DNA of 64,000 nucleotides, from positions 204,429,601 to 204,493,600 of the forward strand of contig NC_134701.1 of NCBI RefSeq assembly GCF_043290135.1, written 5' to 3'. The position numbers were made by a program, and so were the translations under genes. Shown piece after piece: positions 20,458 to 32,600 of this stretch; the stretch's first letter is position 1, and the number at the start of each line of letters is the position of its first letter. The notes below the pieces were generated by a model. That model made no database searches and was not told the DNA's origin. It saw only the letters and a list, made by a program, of their open reading frames with translations. Source of the DNA: Rhipicephalus microplus. Taxonomy: Eukaryota; Arthropoda; Arachnida; Ixodida; Ixodidae.

Positions 20458-22884
20458 GCCTTTTGTTCTCGCGATTTTTTCGTATCACGCATTTATGGCT
20501 AGAAACTATTCATTCCACTGACTAAAAGCTTTGACTTTCTGCCGGGATGAGTTCACCCGTGTTCATGTTGGTACATTCTAGAAAGCTTATTTTCGTAGCA
20601 GCTGTAGGTGTTACTCGTGTGGGTCCGATATTTTGCACGTGATGAGTGGTTTGTAATAGATGCAAGTGAAGTAAAACCCGATGAACATGCGTGTTATTGT
20701 TTTAAAGTAGAGTTGATGCTGTAAAACAGCTATCAAAAATGGAGCTTGAGGGCTGTTACATGTGAAATTGACGCATTTGTGCTTTTCGCTTCACCATAAC
20801 AGATGGTTATCCTCAGGTAGTGTATGGCAGGTGGGGGTGGGGGGGTCTATTTAAAGAATTCGTTTGATTTCACCTACAACAGCTTTCTTTGGCGAAAGCT
20901 CTGCAAAACTTATACTTTCATATATAAAGTTACCTCTGTTATGTGAACCTAAACATGTTTGCATTAGGAAAAAGTTTTCCTGTCAGTAAATGGTAATTTA
21001 TGTTGAAATGAATATGTTACCAATGTAAAGTGATCGAGGTTTTAGATCGGCTACCCGTAGAAGCTATTTTGTACTTATATATTTACGTCTTCATAAAAAC
21101 AGGTGACTTTTTTTTCAGAGCCCAGCAATCATTCTATTTTTTACCCCAACTTTGCAGGGCAGTGTAAACTGATTATATTTCTTAGGGCCTTTTCTGTTTC
21201 TTTAACTTGTAAGCTTATTATCATCGAAAGTTCTTGTGAGCGCACGGTGTAACAGTTCTATTTACTTAGTCGCTAAGATCTTCTTAATATATTTAGACTT
21301 GCTCACGCATGCCCAGGTGCCTTTAAAATTGTTCCACATGAAATAAACTGGCCCCGTCTCTATACCTTGGTCCTGAAATTTTTGTACTTTTTTACTGCAT
21401 CTTTTTCCTGGATATGTTTTGTCACCCAAATTGTCCACAGCATACATTTTATTCCGCCCTTGTTTTTGTGCGCATGAAAAGCAAAGCATGCCCTTATCCT
21501 ATTTGCTCTGAGCCCTTCTTTTGCACGTTACACATTTTTTTTATTCTTTCGCAAAATATCAGTTAGTTCTGATGATTTCTTTTTTTTTTTTTTGCAAACA
21601 ACAGCGTGTCTTCTTTCTTCTATTTCCGCTAACGGCCCTTTAGCTTTCAGTTGTATATTCATGGGGGAGCAAATGAGGCACATTTATTGTAGTCCTTTTC
21701 TTCTGATAACTATTCTTTTTTTTTGTCTTGTCAAGCCTCATTAAATCTATGACATGTTATTCACTTTTCACTTGTCTGTTATGCTTGCATCTGGGTGTTA
21801 TTTTTTCTCATCTAGCGAATGTAATGGGCTACATTAAGAATACCGTGGCCACTCAATTTAGCGGACTGCTCTTGTTGTGCTACTGGTTTTCGTTATGCTT
21901 GTGAAGTTCCTATTTCTAATACCTGTGCATTGCCAAAAACAAATATATCTAGCAAATATACATGGTGCTGTCGTGGTACAGCATGAAATTTTTTTAGCGT
22001 TTCACATGCTTTAAAGACCACTAACACTGCATATCTCTATATATTATACTACAGACACTGCACGATGTGACCATGGTGGAGCACCGACACTGCCCATACC
22101 CTTGTCAGCAGTAAACACTAAAAGAGAACTTTGCCATGCCATGCATATTACCACGGAACCACTCGGGAGTTACCCGCTAAACTCCAATTGTCGCCCTCCG
22201 AACCTAGATCTATCGCTGCAGCTACACTGCCACGATAATTTGTCGACGTGACGCGGTGATTCTGTGTCACTGTGAGTCAGTGTAGAGTTCACCAGCTCTT
22301 TCTCCTACTATGGCGGTATGGCGAATTTATGCTTATGTACCAATTTAAGCTGTACAGAGACTACTGAATGCAACTTGTGTCATGGCCCCCTTTTGAGCCA
22401 CGTGACCGAAGTCTCCACTGTACCTTCAGGAGAGTAGATGAACGACATTTTGTTTCACATTGTGTTTGTACATGAAAGATGAAGACAGTGAGTGATACGA
22501 CGGAAACTAGAGGGGTCAAAAGCACCAACAAGGCGAGACTCGTGTTCTGCTGGACCACCTTTTTACTGCAGGGAATATCTTGGCAACCTGGTGGCACACC
22601 ATATCAGCCCGAAAAGCCGCACCAGTGCTTCTGCAGTACCTGAAGGCAACTATATTGAACGACTGCCTGTGCTACTCTGTGCTTTGTTGGCAACTTGCGA
22701 AATGCCTATTTCACTTCTCTCTCTTCCACTGCCTTATTCTCCGTCACATATGAACGGTAACCAACTGGACGGATGATCTTGTTAAGCGCAACATTTTTCG
22801 CATATTGTTGAAATGAATATTTATCCTACCCAAATATATTCGTAACTCTTACAACGCTTAATCAATTTTAGTGTGACGAAACGT
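20458..22884. other. AT-rich DNA, no gene recognised
   Basis: Contains homopolymer T runs and short frames of less than 100 codons without domains. Confidence 0.5.
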
Positions 22885-23145
22885 TTTCACAGGAAAGCGT
22901 TAAATTGCCTGTTTGTCGCCATCGGCAGTGGCGTCATTCAGTGTCAACAAAAAATACTCTTATGCGTGACCGAAAACTCCAGAAAGTCGCAAATACAAGA
23001 AATATTGAAACTTCTGGGTCTGAGTAACGTTAGAACCAGGGTCGTAAGCGGGTGTTCTACCATAGAGCAGAGAACGCGTATGCTTGGAAATACAGTGAAG
23101 GTAACTCGCGTGCTTTGCAAACACACGCGTCCTGTATATATGCAA
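22885..23145 (-). repeat. dispersed repeat A, copy 2
   Basis: Collinear with 12600-12920 (CTTATGCGTGACC, AAGTCGCAAATA, GTTAGAACCAGGGTCGTAAG, CAGTGAAGGTAACT, CACACGCGTCCTGTATATATGC). The minus strand again has A- and B-box-like sequence around 23030-23075 (GTGTTCTACCATAG on plus). Immediately followed by a LINE fragment. Confidence 0.5.
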
Positions 23146-23189
23146 TAAGTAATAATCTGTTGTACAAGTCTACCTAGCGATGAGGCGTA

Positions 23190-24141
23190 GGGACTAAGTG
23201 ATTACCATCACTTCATGGTTTAAAGGAATTAAATGCAGAGAAGTCTGTCTATATGAAAATCACCAAAAAGATTAAAAAGTTATCCTTTCCATATAATATC
23301 GCTTCCAAAGCCCTAATTGAAGTTAATCAATATAAGTACCTAGGTGTTACTATTACTAACAATTTATCCTGGAATACGCATATCTGTAACATCTGCAAGT
23401 CGTCTTTCCGTAAGCTCTGTTTTTTGAGGCATAAATTAAAACAGGATCCCCACAACACTCGTCTAACAGCTTATTACTCGCTAATCCGTCCAAAATTAGA
23501 ATATGCATGCACTGTGTGGAACCCTTACACCAAACGTAACACTGACGCATTAGCAATGATACAACGCAAAGCAATAAGATTCATTTTCTCCAAATACCGT
23601 TCAACTGATTCCCCATCAACACTAATGCTAACTAATAGCATTCCAACATTACAACTACGGCGTAAAATTCTCAGACTAAAATTCATGTTTTTGCTGAAAA
23701 ATAACCGTTTATCCCTTAACCCGCAGCCTTTCATAACTCCGCTCGAAGCACGCCGGACAAGGCATCGCCACGCTGAATCTCTAACGCCTTATAGCACTAA
23801 AACCAACGTATTTAAGTATTCATTTTTTCCGCGTACAATAACAGACTGGAACAACTTGCCTTGTGATCAGCTGTCCAATATTGACGCTAGTGCTAAGTTA
23901 AGATGTTATGTTTTTTATGCTTTGTATAATATGCCTTGTGTATGCCTTTTTGTTCTTGCCTTGTATATGCTTTGCATATGCTTAGTTTATATGCCAACTT
24001 TTGTATTGTTTCTTTTCCCGTTCCATACTTACAATGTTGTTTCCCTCTGGTTATTATAATTTGTACTTCCCATGCCTCCTGCTTGGGCCCTTCCTGGGCC
24101 TGCAGTATGTCATAAATAAATAAATAAATAAATAAATAAAA
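23190..24141 (+). pseudogene. CR1/L2-like LINE, 3' end (RT C-terminus)
   Basis: Only the last third of a LINE ORF2 is present. A block reading ITSWFK lies in one frame at about 23200-23225. After a frameshift comes ELNAEKSVYM and the 268-codon frame 23253-24059, with QYKYLGVTITNNLSW, RPKLEYACTVWNPY, AMIQRKAIRFI, the basic thumb-connection region, RTITDWNNLP, and a hydrophobic Cys/Leu-rich tail. The polymerase Asp motifs (YADD) lie upstream of the truncation and are absent, so it cannot be active. The 3' UTR (GGGCCTGCAGTATGTC) ends in (AAAT)n at 24112-24141. YLGV..N..W plus WNxLP is typical of the Jockey/CR1/L2 group; CR1 or L2 is my best call. 5' truncation is the normal fate of LINE insertions. 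Confidence 0.8.
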
Positions 24142-24149
24142 TGGGCCAC

Positions 24150-24455
24150 TCACTAAAAAAGGAACACCAGTTACTGCACCTTTTCTCTTAAGGCCACGCA
24201 GTGGGTGCATAAAAAGCTCGAGAACATTTTACGCGCACAATTGCCCGTTGTTTAAAGCATGCTACCCATTACAAAGAATGCGGCCGTATACGAAAGCTTC
24301 GCTGGCTGACACAAGTAATAATATCGTGGTTTTGGGACGTTGAACTCTATATATGAATTTATTATCCACTGACGCAAGCCATTTTGAACTCGGTATGCAC
24401 TAAGGACAGGCTATCGCTATCGCGTTCAACTCTTAAAGGCGAAGATCAAGGATCC
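24150..24455 (+). repeat. dispersed repeat B, copy 3, with SINE-like segment inside
   Basis: Landmarks GTTACTGCACC, CACGCAGTGGGTGCATAAAAAG, AACATTTTACGCGC and TCGCGTTCAACTCTTAAAGGCGAAG match the copies at 8.3 and 16.4 kb. In the middle (24318-24352), CGTGGTTTTGGGACGTTGAAC resembles the 3' tail of the Ruka-type SINE. Confidence 0.5.
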
Positions 24456-27193
24456 ATCAATTTTCTTATTATAACCATTAAATTTATTACGTGTCACATG
24501 ACCTCAACAAAAGCTTTTTACCCCCATGTTATCCGGACCAATTTTTCCAGGATGCTGACTGGGGCGGCGTAGTCCCATAAGATGGCCTTCAAGGAGTCCT
24601 GCTACCTATTCATCTTAAGGTGAGCTGGACAGGAAGCTTATCGCAATTTTCAAAAGTCATATTGGTCAATTAGAGGAGCAAATTCTGTAAAGTTTTCCAA
24701 ACGCACCACATGAATACTGCAGATCTGTTTGGAAATAACTTGCAAATGTTTACGAAAAAAATGGCTTATGATGATGATGCTTGATAAGAACTTTAGCAAT
24801 GCAGAACGATTCTCAGACTGAAAAGAACAAAATGTTTTTTGTCGATAAAATTTGTTATATAATCCAAACTTTTTTAAATCACTTTTATTCTAGAGCTACT
24901 TTCCGCCCACCTTGTATGTGCATAGCCGCTAGCGCAGAGCAGAAGTCAGATTACTAATAAAAGTTGCAGCACATGTAATAAAGAAATGTAGTCTGGAAAA
25001 CATTCGCAAGCCAGTGTGGTTATAAAAGTATCATCAAGTACTAAAAGAAAAGAAACGCGATGGCAAAGTTTCCAACAAAATAATATTATCCGGGTATGTC
25101 GGTGTAGTCTGAGCAAAAGTATATAGAAACTGAAAAAGAGTTACAAAGTCCCGTTCATGAAAAATCTATTTGTCCACACTACATATTTATAGAAGGATTG
25201 CGGTTCAATTCTGATACTGTTCTCTTCGATGTTGTGGTATTTTGTTCGTGCGCACTACCTCATGCGCGCTAAGAGATGCGTGACAAGATGGACTGCGATC
25301 TCCATCAAAATAGAAATACAGGTTCCTTCTTTCAGATCTGCGCTGCTATAGTAAAGCTGATTGACTTTCGCCGCTGTTCTGTACAGGGCACTTCACACGA
25401 AGCTATCAGCATTACTGAACAAGAAATAAGGCTCCAAATATTTAGCGTGAGGGGTCCACAAGACAAGGCTGCTGACATGATTTCTACACAAGTATGCCGA
25501 TGCACCGAGAAGCTTATATCTAAAGAGCAACGTCTGTTTCTAATATACCCATGGTGCTTCATTGGTTTAGCTGATGAAATCCAGACCATGGTGACCCCAT
25601 TTCAACGGAGGTGAATATCATGGAGTTCTTGTGCTTACATTTAGGGGCATATATGTTGAAAAGGTGCAAGCACGTTAAATTTTAGGAGTTCTCCCATACG
25701 GTGACCATCATTTTCATATTGTGGCAAGGGAGCATAATACGCCAGTAATTATTACTGTTCCAAATGGGAGATGTGCTAAAAATTAAATAGACATTGCTTT
25801 ACATATATAGGTTACAAAAATGAACCAAGTCAAGATTACTTCGCCGAAACAATAAAGGCAGCAACGTTGAACATAGTTTATTTAAGGATCAGTATTATTA
25901 ACGCTGAAGCCAAATTTGGCCCATATCATAGTTGGCTTAAATACCAGCGAATCTGACACAAAATAAATTTTAGTAATCTTTAGCCACTAATTTTTTCTTT
26001 GAGGGTTCAATAATTGTAGATATGGGATTAAGCAATGCCATTTTACGACTTCCTCGCCTGCCTTTCTCATCCAAGAACTGAGTAGTTTTGCTGCTTTTAA
26101 TTAAATTAGAAGGGATCACAAAACTTCGAATAAAGCTACGGAGCTTTGGAACGAAACTCGTAAACGCAAATTTCTGGCAAAATTACCGTGCCTCACGCTC
26201 GGCCCATATTTTTGTGGTTAGCCACATGTTCATAATATGTTATCTTCAACGTGTCTATTTGAACCAAAAAATTCTAGAAATTGGCGAACAGAAACTATTT
26301 AAAAGTATTAAAAACAACTAACCAGGAAAGAGCCTTTCGTTTTGAAGCTGTTTTTCGTTAAATGGAGACTAAAGTAAAATAAAAATGTACGTCAGAATGA
26401 AAGCTAAATGTATTAAAACATCTAAAACGACATTATTAACAACAGTGCCACACTTACCGAGAAATTCAGGTAAATCCACAACAACACAAGCGCCACAGTA
26501 TAGGACATTTTCAAAACGATCCCGATGACAGCAAACCACCTACAACTAATCGCTAGTAATCAATTTAACTGCACTTAATTAAGAACTTTCGGTGCATCAA
26601 GAGACGCAATAAAATGCTGCTTGTTCGTTTGTTTTTTGATTCATGAAAAAAAGAGCCTCCAGACGTTACTAAGGGGAATGGCACGAGTGGTTCAAAATTT
26701 CATTTTCACGTGGTTACACGGGACAGGTGGTGCATCTAGTGGGGTGCAGTTGAAACAAAAGCTCTGCAATATCGAAGCCAATGGCAGTAAATTGATCAAA
26801 GGCCGTCATTGCTGCGGTGCCTCCGGCTGCTTTCGGTATGCTGCTACTAGTGTAGTAAAGCCGGCCAACGTTGTGCATGGCAACAGTGAGGTCAGTCAGT
26901 CCGGTCGGTTCGCTTCTTGAGGTGGGTAATTTAAAGTGCGCTAACCAGATGCGGAGGACTAAAACGTGATTTTATTTCAAAAAAGGCCCTTCCATGGCAC
27001 AAAAGTAATACTACGAGGTTTCTGGACGGCCATTTCAGCAATGAACTTCGACGTAATAGTTGAATTTAGACTCTCTTTAAGCGTGTTCACTGCGGCTCAG
27101 ACAACACCAGTGTAGACGCGATATTCTGTACAGTTAACTTAATTTCTAAGTTAATATACTTTGAAAACTTCAGCGCGAGTGCCATGTACTTAT
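24456..27193. other. AT-rich DNA, no gene recognised
   Basis: Includes a 112-codon plus-strand frame (25276-25614) that I could not assign, and a 99-codon frame at 26621-26920 in slightly GC-richer DNA. No repeats of note. Confidence 0.4.
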
Positions 27194-27203
27194 CTAGCCT
27201 TGC
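27194..27203. repeat. TSD, 5' copy, of SINE
   Basis: CTAGCCTTGC, one mismatch from 27450-27459 (CTAGCATTGC). Confidence 0.75.
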
Positions 27204-27449
27204 CACCCCGCCACGGTGGTCTAGTGGCTAAGGTACTCGGCTGCTGACCCGCAGCTCGCGGGATCGAATCCCGGCGGCTGCGGCGGCTGCATTCCCGATG
27301 GGGTCGGAAATGTTGTAGGCCCGTGTGCTCAGATTTGGGTGCACGTAAAGAATCCCAGGTGGTCAAAACTTTCGGAGCCCTCCACTACAGTGTCTCTAAT
27401 AATCATATGGTGGTTTTGAGACGTTAAACCCCACATATCAATCAATCAG
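27204..27449 (+). mobile_element. Ruka-type tRNA-derived SINE, full-length
   Basis: The tRNA-like head has A box GGTGGTCTAGTGGCTAAGG and B box GGGATCGAATCCCGG. The body has TCCCGATGGGGTCGGAAATG, TTTGGGTGCACGTAAAGAA, AGGTGGTCAAAACTTTC and GAGCCCTCCACTAC, and the tail ends AAACCCCACATATCAATCAATC. It matches the antisense copy at 10.0 kb over its full length, and a 10-bp TSD (one mismatch) flanks it. Non-autonomous: it needs LINE enzymes. Confidence 0.85.
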
Positions 27450-27459
27450 CTAGCATTGC
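27450..27459. repeat. TSD, 3' copy, of SINE
   Basis: CTAGCATTGC, pairing with 27194-27203. Confidence 0.75.
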
Positions 27460-27482
27460 TTTTCGGCTGCATGTCATTTCAC

Positions 27483-27564
<82 letters not shown>

Positions 27565-27591
27565 TAATCTATTAATCTATTAATCTATCTA

Positions 27592-27622
<31 letters not shown>
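27483..27622 (+). repeat. compound tetranucleotide microsatellite (ATCT, TTAATCTA, GTCT)
   Basis: About 20 ATCT units, three CTATTAAT-like variants, then (GTCT)n. It starts 24 bp after the SINE target-site duplication. Confidence 0.95.
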
Positions 27623-27623
<1 letters not shown>

Positions 27624-29030
27624 ATTTCACTAGCTGATTCGCAATTTGTACTTAAAGCAAGAAAGCTTGAAATAGGCTTGCGCACCTCCCCAATTCACTG
27701 AGATTTCCAAACGCAGATGAGGTGGATTAAACTCTTGAAATTCCACAATGTCATTGTTTCATAAGAATTTGCTGGGCTGGTGATCACCCATTATCACGGC
27801 ACTTCTCTGGGAGCTAGTACGCTCCTCCGCCGAGCATCGGTGGCACTCGCTTGTGTGGCGAAATCAAGGTGGTAAGCTCCTAATCTGCGTCCGATTTGCT
27901 GGCTCCGCTGCAAGGCACTTTCATCTGGCTGTATACAGACGGATGAAAGCGCTTTGTGGTGAAGCCAGGATGCACTATAGTGAATCAGAAACTACCGCTA
28001 AGGCAGACAGAGTAGATGCAGAGCAGGCAGGCATATACTCAGGATGGAGGGAGTAGGGACGAAAAAGAGAGTGGGGAGGATTTGCTGAGGCGTGGTCGAG
28101 AAGAAGGAGGTTCGAAATACGCCCTAGATCTCTCGCCCCTCATAACGGGATGGGCTGCATGAACGCTTGTCTTGTGGGAAAACGGGGCAGTATACAGCGC
28201 TCGTAAATCCGAATGTGCTGTGTACACACCAGAAACTGTTTCGTTCCGGTGTTGTTGCGGTGGCGTTGCGCGGGTCGTCAAAGGGAGGCCTACGACGACG
28301 ATGGAATGCCCCAGCGACTTCGTGTGCAGTTGTCGCGGGAAGGCGTGATGATGTATATTTTTATGAAAAAGAGCGAAGAGACCAAGGGCGAGAAATTACG
28401 TGAGTTTCCGGGCACGCTCTGAGCGTGTGGGCATATAAAGAGTGCTTCTACCGTTGCAGGGTTTGTGTGCTTCAGTTAGCGCGTGCATATCTATGAGGCA
28501 AAATTCTAGTACTAGCACTACGAAAGGAAGAAAGGGAAGGACATTACAACTGCGGTTTCAAATATAAACAACGTCTAGTACTGAAAAGGTAATTCCTCGA
28601 AGAAACGGGCAGTCCAAAAGCATAAATATCAGACGCTAATTATTCAGAACCAGCCTGTCTAAACATTTTGTACGAAACAAATTAGCTTTTGATTTTTTTT
28701 ATTGATTTAAGTGTATAATTTTGTGCTTCACTATGTTTCTGTGAAAGTGTGCGTGTTTTAGAAAGCTTGCTTTCTGCCTACCCCATTGCCCTTCGTGTTC
28801 TAACGGCTGTCAACTGAACACTCTTCCAGCTTTTGAAAAGCTTCTGCGAGACAATTATAAGACGTGATTTTAAATAGTTCTCGAGAACTTGGTTTATGTT
28901 TCGTCATCTGTGGGCTAATATTTGTTGTGAACGTGTACACTTCATCGCATTTTGAACAGAAATAAATTCAGGTGTGCACCGGAGAAGTTGTCGCAATAAT
29001 TTCGGTCATTAAACACATTAAACAGCTAAA
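27623..29030. other. no gene recognised; GC-richer block 28040-28480
   Basis: The GC-richer block ends in a TATA-like site (listed separately). Otherwise AT-rich with no family-like frames. Confidence 0.4.
28434..28477 (+). promoter_or_regulatory. weak TATA/Inr promoter-like pair
   Basis: TATAAA at 28434-28439 lies downstream of a GC-rich stretch, and an arthropod-type initiator TCAGTT sits at 28472-28477. The spacing (40 bp) is longer than usual and no ORF follows, so this is only a candidate, possibly an old LTR or pseudogene promoter. Confidence 0.15.
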
Positions 29031-29035
29031 TTTTC

Positions 29036-29112
29036 CCCGGCACAGGGTAGCCAGCCGGTATAAGAACTGTCTAACCTCCCTTTTCTTCCACCTAAACTTT
29101 TTTCCTCTTTCT
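29036..29112 (+). mobile_element. I-like LINE 3' UTR fragment
   Basis: CAGGGTAGCCAGCCGG..CTAACCTCCC followed by a pyrimidine-rich stretch parallels the 3' UTRs at 46.73 and 52.82 kb (GCAGGGTAGCGAATGGGCTG..GGTTAGCCTCCC, then T/C-rich). Confidence 0.45.
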
Positions 29113-29224
29113 CCTGAAACTAAAAAAAGGCAGTAGCTTAAAAGAATTTTCTAAGCACTGTAAAAGCTTCGAAAACACTTAAGAAACTTGAGAACCCAGT
29201 ACTTGTCTCCCTTTACTCATTTCA

Positions 29225-29640
29225 ATTAACAGTCTACACATTCAAACGGCATACCGTGGTGTGCTAGGTGCTAATGCACCATGATATTCAAGGTAACGTG
29301 ATGGCGGATGAGCTGGCCGCGTCCGTCCGCAAGAATACTGCTGATACGTCCGTGGCCAAGCATACGCGCCACTTAAAAGTTTCGCTTAAACGAAATCTCA
29401 GAGATCTTTGGCATAGCAAATAGGATATATAAGCACACACAATATAAACTACGTGTTATCAAGCCTTTCCTTGGCAATGGGCCACCAGCATCAATGTCAC
29501 GCCTCCCAGAAGTAACACAAGGCTAAGATCGAGACATACACGCAGTTAACATTCAAAACGTTCATGCCGTGGCAATCTACCTTTGTGCGATGAAAATGGT
29601 GAATGACTCACTGTCAATCACACTCTGATCCAATACAGTG
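29225..29640 (+). pseudogene. I-like LINE fragment: RNase H end and C-terminal region
   Basis: Translation gives HDIQGNVMADELAASVR, the His-x-GxxGNxxAD end of an RNase H domain. Further on come a VIKPFLGNGPPASMSRLPEVT-like region and, in yet another frame, the residue of a Cys/His-containing C-terminus. Several stops and frameshifts break it. The RT and most of the RNase H are missing, as is the 3' UTR. Old insertion, family assigned by motif only. Confidence 0.6.
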
Positions 29641-32600
29641 AATTTGACTATTAGAAAAGAGAACTTTCCATTAGCTTACTGAGAACAAATTTCACTTTCT
29701 CCCCGTACCTTCAAAAGTAAAAAAAAAACGGTTCTTTAATTATTAGTCATTTTTTGTGTTTTTAAAGGATATCCATAGCTTTCACGTAATATATTAGGGA
29801 AATCCGTAGCACCTTTCAACAGAGGCCGTTGCTGTAGTAGCCGCTCTCAGATGTACCTTTTCCCAGCCTTTGGCCTCAAAAGCCTTGAGGAAGCATTCAG
29901 GCTATTTAGTTATTGCTCACCGGTAGGTGCCATGATTATTTGAAATTCCTTTCACGCCCATAGGTCACATTCTTTGTCATTGTCAAAATTTTGAATTCTA
30001 TACACATGTTTTACGTTTGTACAAATCACGTGATTTTTGGCCTTAATGCAGATAAAATACACCTTGTCATCAGAACCATCGGCAATCGTTCAAATCACGT
30101 AAAAGATACGACGCTCCTTGGTAATCTTTGGCCTTTGTGCCTTAAAACTCGGCTAATCGTCATAAATTCAAATATACGTTATCGATAGTAACAAATTCGG
30201 AGCAGTTCCGCAAGCAGTTTGCGTTAGGTTAAAAAGGAGGCCTGCGATTTGTGGTGCATTTTAAGTGTACCAGGTCAAGCTCGTGCTTTTAGATTGCACT
30301 AGGTTTTGGTGTGCTATGGGTTGGCCACACTTAAATACACAGCCACAAAGGTCAGCTAAAAATAACGTATATGAAGAATGACGCAAACTGAACGCATAAT
30401 TAACTCTCGAGTATGCCTCTGGCTTTGTACGAAACGATAAAGTTGAGGAGGTTATTTGTTGATTACGCGTGGACGTCATAGGTTTTCCTACCAATTACTA
30501 TCAGTAGCTCATTGATCTAACTAACAAAATACGCAACCAAAAAGTTACCCTCGCTTTTTGATTATTCTTTAACTTCTTAGCGACTCATCTAAAATAAGAC
30601 AGGTTTTTTCATTAGCTCACTTTAATAAATAGTTACTGCCTTTCGGATGTACCAGCGCACGCAGTCAACTCCAGATAAACAAAACAAATATTCGTCAGTT
30701 GTTTTTTAGTGTGTTTGGCGTTATCAAGATGCCCTGAAGGCTCAGAACAACGTGATCAGATATGGTGTCAAAGAAGAGAAAATTACGATGAGAATGTACT
30801 GTAATTTTTTGCAGTTGTCTCCAACCAAACAACCAAGGAACCTGTTTTTTAAGCATTAATGCCGATGCCCCCTCTACCCCCCCCCCCCCCAAAGGATATA
30901 TAAAAACAGAATTGGATAACAAAATGCTGTGGCCTCATACTTGCCTTGCGAATGAAGTCATAGCCTGTTTCATTTGTACAATTGCTTCCTTGTACTAAGG
31001 CTTCACTGCGTAGCGTGGGACAATGGAAACCCGCTCAACACTGCAGGAACCTAGAAGCGATAAGCTGGTGCCCTGCCTTTATGAGGAGGCCGTCTAAATG
31101 CGGCTCCACAACAATGCCGACTGGTCAGTGGTACTCGCAGCGCGCTATCTGAAATGCCTTCGCCGATAAACTCACCGGCTACGGCGGACATAGCCACTCG
31201 TCTGGCCGAGTATGAACGACCAGGAACGTAAAATAGAGCTTGTTCGATCATGACTGCGAAAAAGATTCCCGATAGCTTTTTTCGCGCATTTTGTTTAGGT
31301 TGAGCCGCATGTTCACACTCAAAAAAAAAAAGTAGGGTGTGCTGTAGGATGGTAGTGCTGATGAAGTTTGAGAAGCAAAAAAAGTCGTTTAATATCTTGG
31401 CGCTCAAAATGAAGGCAGTCTAGTTTTGTTTACACTCACTCTACGCATCTTGCCCTAAAAAAAGTGAAGAAAGCTGTGAGATGGCTAAACTTCGACTTTC
31501 ACTGAGTGCAATAATGTATCAATTTGAATCGGGGAATATATTTTTTCGAAGTTTCATTTTCCCACACTAGTACTGCCATATCTATCTTAGAGAATTTATC
31601 AGAAAGCGAAGTGGTCAGCCTCAGATAGTACGCTTCGGTGTGCTACTCCGCAAAGGGAGAAAAAAGGCAAAGAGAAGGAGGAAGTGTAATGATGGGGACA
31701 GGAAGAACTGATACGCACATACAATAACAGCGAAACAAATTCACTAATAAACACTGCAGTTTTGGATAATGTGTTCACTAATGTTAGGGGACCAGACTGT
31801 TGGGCTATTGATCATGCAACAGCCTGCTTTGTGGTGAATTCTTACCCGATATTGACCCTCTTCTGACCGGTTGGTTCTGCTACCTTCTGCTACATTGGTT
31901 TATTTTCGAAAAAGGTTAGCATTGGGCTTCTCGTTAATGCGTTGGGCTGCGCATGTTGGTATTGGTTGAATGCTTCCATGTTACCTGACGCGCAGTCAAG
32001 CAAGCTTGCTTCACCTCTGTCACGGCTTGGCCCGGTCGGTGTTACTAGTGAGCACACGCAAACACTACCGGTGTTCCATGGTTCCTTCCTCGACAGAACT
32101 TGTGTTTGTTCGCCAATAACATGGAAGCTTATGTTACCTACCGTCCCTCGACTTTTTGAATTAAATAACTCTTTGAATCCGCTTTGTACATCGCGTATGG
32201 CTAGGCGATCACGGATATTTTTGGGCGCAAAGAACAGCATTCACAAGAACTACACTACGGAGTGGTTGATACTTTTATCTATCTTTATTTGAGGTTTCAT
32301 TCATATCAATGCTGTTCTTTGCGCTCGAAACTTCCCGCAAGTTATGCACCACTTCGCCAAATATCAAGTTTTGTTGAGGCATGTCAGTCGTTTGTACACG
32401 AGTTCATTACGTGATGGGATTAAACCAGTTTTTTAGTGAACCAAGCACACTGATGTTTAAAGCCATTGTTTACCAACAAACTAATCGTAAATACTAATAC
32501 TTGCGTAGCAAAATATTGTTCCGAAAATTGACACTATAAGAGTCAGAAATAGACCAACGAACGGTGATACAAGCTGGCAGAGAAGTATGGTAAGGTATTT

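Noticed and set aside
25276..25614. 112-codon frame faintly like a KH domain (VRGPQDKAADMIS)
   Set aside because: No GxxG loop, and the resemblance is limited to one short stretch. Not enough to call.
29991..30188. LINE RT fragment (GLNADK..)
   Set aside because: Only a few residues resemble LINE sequence. Too short and diverged.
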